This document shows, piece by piece, positions 21,261 through 24,423 of a DNA stretch of 24,423 nucleotides. Under the pieces are notes generated by a model. It saw nothing but the letters and a program-made list of their open reading frames with translations, ran no database searches and was not told the origin of the DNA. Origin of the DNA: a virus; the IMG/VR virus record IMGVR_UViG_3300012923_000208, positions 1-24,423 of that record; one strand, 5' to 3'. Both the position numbers and the translations under genes were made by a program. Position 1 is the first letter of the stretch. Every line of letters starts with the position of its first letter.

Positions 21261-21875
21261 TTACCCGCGTCCTCTCCGTCCGGCGCGCTGGCCGAACATA
21301 TCCTGATAGACGGCCTCCACAAAGGGCTCGTTGATCTTGTCGAGGTCGGCTCCGGGACCCGCGGTGAGGAGCGCCTTCATCTGCTCGTCCTTGGCGTCGG
21401 CGACAAAGGCATCGGAGAGCGCCGCGCCGCGGGGCTCGGCGAGCTCCTTGGACTCGTAGAATTTCTCGACCGCGACGGTCAGCGACTTGGGCCCGATCTC
21501 GTTGTCCACCATGAACGTCTCGATGGCGTCCAGATCCTCCGCGGCGCCGCCCGCTTCCTCCAGCCGCGCGCGGAAACTCTGGCGCCGCCGGCCCTTCTTT
21601 TCATCCTCGAGCTCGGTGCGGAGCTTCTTGACGGCGTCGAGGTCGTCCTTGAGCTCGCCGCGGATGACCTCGGGGAGGTCGATCTCGGGGACGGACGCCT
21701 TGGGGAAGAGGCGCTTGCTGTGGGACTGGATGGCGCGCTTGGCCTCGGGGTCCCCGTAGAGGCGCTCCATCAGTTGGACCCGCGGATCTTTCGACGCGAT
21801 GTGCGCGAAGACCTGCGGATTCGCGAGGGCGGCCTCGGCGAGCTCGGCGGGCGTCAGGTCTGAGAGATCCGGCAT
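21261..21875 (-). CDS. Probable scaffolding protein, 204 aa
   Basis: An acidic, almost entirely helical protein starting MPDLSDLTPAELAEAALANP. A coiled-coil part follows (GELKDDLDAVKKLRTELEDE, then KKGRRRQSFRARLEEAGGAA). It ends in a basic tail (FGQRAGRRGRG), which in scaffolds often contacts the capsid protein. It sits directly before the major capsid gene, the standard scaffold position. GAGGAGCGCGACC precedes the ATG at 21875. No protease motif is seen. The assignment rests on composition and order. Confidence 0.62.
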   Translation of the reverse strand: MPDLSDLTPAELAEAALANPQVFAHIASKDPRVQLMERLYGDPEAKRAIQSHSKRLFPKASVPEIDLPEVIRGELKDDLDAVKKLRTELEDEKKGRRRQSFRARLEEAGGAAEDLDAIETFMVDNEIGPKSLTVAVEKFYESKELAEPRGAALSDAFVADAKDEQMKALLTAGPGADLDKINEPFVEAVYQDMFGQRAGRRGRG

Positions 21876-21886
21876 GGTCGCGCTCC

Positions 21887-22108
21887 TCAGTCGTCGCTAC
21901 TGTGGCGCGACTCGTCGGCGGTCTTGATCTTGGTGGGCGAGTCGATGTCCATGAGCCCCGACGGCGCGTCGCCCTTGGGCCACTTCGTCGGCGCGTCGAG
22001 GCCGCCGTGGTGACTCATCCGTTTCGGGTTGTAAATCATGCCCGCATCCTGCTTGTCGGAGGTGACCTCGCGAATCGGAAACATCTTCGGCCTTACGAGT
22101 CCAGCCAT
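21887..22108 (-). CDS. Hypothetical protein, 73 aa
   Basis: Begins MAGLVRPKMFPIREVTSDKQ, continues GMIYNPKRMSHHGGLDAPTK and ends in an acidic Ser-rich tail (ESRHSSDD). AAGGAGGCTAGATC before the ATG is a very strong ribosome binding site, implying high expression. It is between the Pro/Gly-rich protein and the scaffold, and is likely a minor head or assembly protein. I do not recognise the family. Confidence 0.58.
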   Translation of the reverse strand: MAGLVRPKMFPIREVTSDKQDAGMIYNPKRMSHHGGLDAPTKWPKGDAPSGLMDIDSPTKIKTADESRHSSDD

Positions 22109-22111
22109 GAT

Positions 22112-22525
22112 CTAGCCTCCTTGGGGTGGACCAGCGGGGGGACCGCCGGGGGGACCGCCAGCGCCTGGGACGCCCTGACCCGCGAGGCCGCCCCGGACCA
22201 CCTGGCCCATATCCATCGCGGCGGGCTTCTGTCCTGGATAGAGCTGTTGGCCCATGAATTTGAGCTCGGCCTGGCCGAGATCCTCGGGCGGCTTGGCGAA
22301 AATCTTGCCGAGCTTGGCCGCCGTTTCGGCGAGCGCGATGCCCATGGGCGACTCTTTCGGAAACATCGGGATGGCGATGCGGGCGAGCTCGGTGGCGAGG
22401 CCGGCGATGATCTTCCCGCGCGCTTCTTGCCCACCTTTCGCCTGGGGCGCCGCGGCGGGCTCGACCTGCCCCTGCGGCATGGCGGCCATCCCGGGCGGCA
22501 TGCCCCTCATGGGCGGGCCCTCCAC
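22112..22525 (-). CDS. Met/Pro/Gly-rich head-region protein, 137 aa
   Basis: A Met/Pro/Gly-rich N-terminus (MRGMPPGMAAMPQGQVEPAA) leads into a helical core (KIIAGLATELARIAIPMFPK, ALAETAAKLGKIFAKPPEDL) and a low-complexity Gly/Pro end (GAGGPPGGPPAGPPQGG). The open frame starts with GTG at 22525. An ATG at 22510 overlaps the stop of an Arg-rich mini-ORF as ATGA and is an equally good start (132 aa). Such proteins often lie between portal and scaffold. The function is unknown. Confidence 0.55.
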   Translation of the reverse strand: MEGPPMRGMPPGMAAMPQGQVEPAAAPQAKGGQEARGKIIAGLATELARIAIPMFPKESPMGIALAETAAKLGKIFAKPPEDLGQAELKFMGQQLYPGQKPAAMDMGQVVRGGLAGQGVPGAGGPPGGPPAGPPQGG

Positions 22526-22599
22526 CGAACGACGCGCGCCCGCCGGAGATTCCGGCGGGCGGCGCGCTTGGCGCGGCGGGTCGTCTTACCGACGGCCAC
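22507..22599 (-). CDS. Arg-rich mini-ORF, 30 aa, GTG start
   Basis: It begins MAVGKTTRRAKRAARRNL and ends VVRWRARP, with 13 Arg or Lys of 30 residues. Its stop overlaps the ATG at 22510 as ATGA. A 10-bp palindrome lies inside it, partly from its CGC/CGG Arg codons, so the region may be a non-coding hairpin instead. Confidence 0.3.
   Translation of the reverse strand: MAVGKTTRRAKRAARRNLRRARVVRWRARP
22538..22560. repeat. Perfect 10-bp inverted repeat (hairpin)
   Basis: GCCCGCCGGA and TCCGGCGGGC form a perfect 10-bp stem with a 3-nt loop. There is no T-tract. It lies in the gap before the first long head gene and overlaps the Arg-rich mini-ORF. It could be an RNA-stability or processing hairpin at the 5' side of the head mRNA. 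Confidence 0.55.
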
Positions 22600-22627
22600 G
22601 CCGTTTCCCGTAGCGGTGACGGATCAT
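22586..22627 (-). CDS. Arg-rich mini-ORF, 13 aa
   Basis: It encodes MIRHRYGKRRGRR; 7 of 13 residues are Arg or Lys. Only a short GGAA lies before the ATG. It follows the previous mini-ORF by 10 nt and ends, like it, in a Gly/Lys/Arg run. It is doubtful alone, but part of a pattern of basic mini-ORFs. Confidence 0.25.
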   Translation of the reverse strand: MIRHRYGKRRGRR

Positions 22628-22637
22628 TTCCGGGCGC

Positions 22638-22694
22638 TTACCGGCGGCCCTTACGCCCGTGCCGACGATTCCGTACGATGACGGTCTCGACCAT
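22638..22694 (-). CDS. Arg-rich mini-gene, 18 aa, strong ribosome binding site
   Basis: It encodes MVETVIVRNRRHGRKGRR. AAAAGGAGCACACC directly before the ATG at 22694 is one of the best ribosome binding sites in the window, so translation is likely. The peptide has a short hydrophobic start and a strongly basic end. It could bind nucleic acid (for example packaged DNA or RNA) or a virion protein; no family is recognised at this length. Confidence 0.48.
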   Translation of the reverse strand: MVETVIVRNRRHGRKGRR

Positions 22695-22772
22695 GGTGTG
22701 CTCCTTTTAGACTGCGCGGCTCAGTGCAGCTCGCGTGTGATTACGCAACAGGGCGCGCCGAGCCTGGGAAAC

Positions 22773-22823
22773 TCATCGACGGGACTTCCGACTGGACCCG
22801 CGGCGTCCACCTCGTGTCGCCAT
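22773..22823 (-). CDS. Possible leaderless Arg-rich micro-ORF, 16 aa
   Basis: It encodes MATRGGRRGSSRKSRR. It has no ribosome binding site, but its ATG is 8 nt after the -10-like TAGTCT, exactly as for the 14-aa ORF at 9048-9092. Because the AATG is part of the conserved element, the ATG may be conserved for promoter reasons and not for translation. Confidence 0.25.
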   Translation of the reverse strand: MATRGGRRGSSRKSRR

Positions 22824-22861
22824 TGGTGGGGAGACTACGCCCCGCACTATCTGCACGTCAA
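22821..22861 (-). promoter_or_regulatory. Promoter-like element, copy 1 (upstream of head genes)
   Basis: Minus strand: TTGACG (22861-22856), 18-bp spacer, TAGTCT (22837-22832), CCCCACC, then AATG. It shares hexamer positions, spacer length, TGCGGGGC and the TARTCTCCCCMCCAATGRC block with 9090-9130. It follows a hairpin behind the methyltransferase gene and precedes the head gene cluster, as expected for a promoter of the virion operon. Confidence 0.55.
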
Positions 22862-22885
22862 GAGGACTTTTTGGCGTGGGGTGGG

Positions 22886-22902
22886 CAGTCCGAGGCGGAC
22901 TG
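22886..22902 (-). terminator. Hairpin just after the methyltransferase gene
   Basis: CAGTCCG and CGGACTG form a perfect 7-bp stem around a 3-nt loop, starting 5 nt after the methyltransferase stop. No U-tract follows in the transcript. The position between a gene end and a promoter-like element suggests a transcript boundary. Confidence 0.4.
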
Positions 22903-22907
22903 AGAGG

Positions 22908-23864
22908 CTAGACGAGCCCTAGCTGCGCGGTCCGCTTGTAGGCCATCGCGCAGTATTCCGGCTTGAGTTCGAGCCCGACGAACCGCCGGCCGAGGCGCTG
23001 GCAGACCAGCCCGACCGTGCCGCTGCCGGCGAAGGGGTCGAGGACCGCGCCACGTTCCGGGGTCCCGGCCAGCACGCAGGGCTCCACCAGCGCCTCGGGG
23101 AAAGTGGCGAAATGGGCCTCTGGGTACGGCTGGGTCGCAATCTCCCAGACGGAGCGGCGGTTACGCGTGCCGTTTAGAGACCCATGCGTCGCCGCGGTGG
23201 GCATTGGCAGAGACGAGACGAAAGGATCGTCGCCGAGCCTGACGAGCGAGCCGGCGCGGTTGCCGTGCTGATGCACTGACGGCTCCGCTATTGAGCGCGC
23301 GTCGTAGTAGTACCGCTCGCACTTCGCCAGCAGGAAGAGGTACTCGTGCGCCTTCGTCGGCCGATCCGTCACGCTCTCGGGCATCGGGTTCGGCTTGCTC
23401 CACACGATGTCCGAGCGGAGATACCAGCCGTCCGCCTGGAGGGCGAAGGCGACGCGCCACGGGATGCCGACGAGATCCTTCGGCTTGAGGCCAGGTGTGT
23501 GCTTCAGGCTCCCAGTTCCGTTGCCGCCCAAAGGATGTGCAAAGATCTGCCGAGCCGACAGCATGGAGGATCCTTCAAGGCGTGACGAGGCCTCGCTTGT
23601 CGTGTCGCCACGAGATTGCGCGCCCCACGACCCGGCGTAGGAGTCCCCGAGGTTGAGCCAGCACGTCCCGTCATCGCGCAGCACCCGCCAGACCTCGCGG
23701 AAGACGACCACCAGGGCGGCCACGTACTCCTCCGGCGTGCGCTCGAGGCCGAGCTGGCCCATGACGCCATAGTCGCGCAGGCCCCAGTAGGGAGGGCTCG
23801 TCACGACGCAGTGGACGGACTGGTCACGCAGCGGGATGGATCGGGCGTCGGCGTTGATGATCAC
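22908..23864 (-). CDS. DNA methyltransferase, beta class (N4-cytosine or N6-adenine)
   Basis: A protein of 318 aa that should transfer a methyl group from S-adenosylmethionine to a base in DNA. The catalytic motif IV is VVTSPPYWGLRDYG at residues 20-33 (SPPY, more common in N4-cytosine enzymes). The AdoMet-binding motif I is DPFAGSGTVGLVCQRLG from residue 276, followed by RRFVGLELKPEYC. Motif IV before motif I defines the beta class, with the target-recognition region between them. The GTG at 23864 is the best start; the ribosome binding site is weak. No restriction enzyme gene is adjacent, so it is probably an orphan enzyme protecting phage DNA from host restriction. Confidence 0.82.
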   Translation of the reverse strand: MIINADARSIPLRDQSVHCVVTSPPYWGLRDYGVMGQLGLERTPEEYVAALVVVFREVWRVLRDDGTCWLNLGDSYAGSWGAQSRGDTTSEASSRLEGSSMLSARQIFAHPLGGNGTGSLKHTPGLKPKDLVGIPWRVAFALQADGWYLRSDIVWSKPNPMPESVTDRPTKAHEYLFLLAKCERYYYDARSIAEPSVHQHGNRAGSLVRLGDDPFVSSLPMPTAATHGSLNGTRNRRSVWEIATQPYPEAHFATFPEALVEPCVLAGTPERGAVLDPFAGSGTVGLVCQRLGRRFVGLELKPEYCAMAYKRTAQLGLV

Positions 23865-23882
23865 GCGAAGCGTGCTAGCTAG

Positions 23883-24423
23883 CTATCGAGTAGAACGTCC
23901 GCCGCGTCCATGCTGGGCCTGCATCTCCTTGATGGCCAGCAGGCGCTCGCCCTTCTTCGCGGCGGCGTCTTGGAGATGCCGGGCCTTGGACCGGAGGACG
24001 TCCACCATCGGGGGGTCCTTCATGGTGACGTAGTCGGCGAGGTCGATGGCGCCAGCCTTGAGGAGATTGTCGGCCTCGGCCTTGATCGCGGCGGCGTAGA
24101 GCGGGGAGGCCGAGTGGGCGGCGACCAACACCACGGTTTCCTTGGGGATCTGGGTCAAGAGGAAGCGGGCGCCGTCGGGCTTCACGAGGGCCTCGGGCTC
24201 GAGCATCCGGTGGTAGCGCCAGACCAGGGTCGCGATCTCGCTGACCGCGTGCTCCACCCGCATCGCCAACTCGCGCGGCCGGGCCGACGCTAGGGTCGCC
24301 ATGACGCCGACCTGATTGCCGGCGCGGATGCCGGGCTCGCCCTGCCCCTGGAGGAGCAGCGGGAGGCCCCCCTGGTCGGCGAATTGCTTGTCGATCCCGT
24401 CCACCTCGGCGAACGCCTCCGGC
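23883..24423 (-). CDS. Portal protein, C-terminal part (5' end outside window)
   Basis: The frame stays open to the right edge (upstream codons read PEAFAEVDGIDKQF), so the start is missing. The visible 180 aa include GGLPLLLQGQGEPGIRAGNQ and MATLASARPRELAMRVEHAV, a pattern I know from portals of environmental podovirus-like phages. A beta part follows (RFLLTQIPKETVVLVAAHSA), then helices with ADNLLKAGAIDLADYVTMKD and DVLRSKARHLQDAAAKKG. The portal is the dodecameric DNA gate of the head. Its position ahead of scaffold and capsid supports the call. Confidence 0.6.
   Translation of the reverse strand, partial: PEAFAEVDGIDKQFADQGGLPLLLQGQGEPGIRAGNQVGVMATLASARPRELAMRVEHAVSEIATLVWRYHRMLEPEALVKPDGARFLLTQIPKETVVLVAAHSASPLYAAAIKAEADNLLKAGAIDLADYVTMKDPPMVDVLRSKARHLQDAAAKKGERLLAIKEMQAQHGRGGRSTR

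Noticed and set aside
19602-21863. Very long plus-strand open frame (753 codons) opposite the capsid region
   Set aside because: It is antisense to the capsid, scaffold and homing endonuclease genes, has no family motif, and is rich in Arg/Gly/His as expected for a shadow frame of GC-rich genes.

Overview
The window looks like the late (virion and lysis) part of a tailed, podovirus-like phage or prophage genome with high GC. Every protein-coding gene I can support lies on the minus strand, so transcription runs from the right end (24423) to the left end (1). Genes are tightly packed, with many ATGA, TGATG and TAATG stop/start overlaps and clear AGGAG-type ribosome binding sites. The short-tail call rests on gene order (portal, scaffold, capsid, adaptor, nozzle-like protein, tail fibre, Gly/Ala-rich internal proteins) and on the absence of a tape measure, tail tube or sheath gene. 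Several Sec signal peptides and one lipobox protein suggest a Gram-negative host. The host is otherwise unidentified.

Region by region, in transcription order. (1) 24423-22908: C-terminal part of the portal protein (cut by the window edge), then a beta-class DNA methyltransferase. (2) 22907-22507: a transcription-unit boundary with a hairpin, a promoter-like element and several tiny arginine-rich ORFs. (3) 22525-15833: head and tail genes: two small proteins, probable scaffold, major capsid protein, a LAGLIDADG-type homing endonuclease inserted directly behind the capsid gene, a small structural protein, head-tail adaptor, large nozzle/stabilisation-like protein and tail fibre. (4) 15813-9131: a small protein, a Gly/Ala-rich protein (504 aa), a His/Trp-rich small protein, three probable internal (ejection) proteins and two further small proteins, the last one exported. 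(5) 9130-5889: a second copy of the promoter-like element, then a cassette of exported proteins ending in a GT-C-type membrane protein with C-terminal TPR-like helices. (6) 5886-2446: small proteins and a lysis cassette (membrane proteins, GH24-type lysozyme, two-TM holin candidate, small membrane protein, lipoprotein). (7) 2438-590: a small protein, two more exported beta-type proteins, two very small ORFs and a PD-(D/E)XK nuclease. (8) 589-1: about 590 bp without a convincing gene but with hairpins and a plus-strand promoter-like sequence.

The most notable observations are: a conserved promoter-like element present twice (22821-22861 and 9090-9130), placed so that transcripts would begin at or next to an AATG and thus be leaderless; a host-type membrane glycosyltransferase-family gene inside the late operon; a cluster of arginine-rich mini-ORFs; a homing endonuclease in the same reading frame as the capsid gene, separated by one amber codon; and an unusually large set of Sec-exported proteins. 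All family assignments were made by reading motifs, without database searches.
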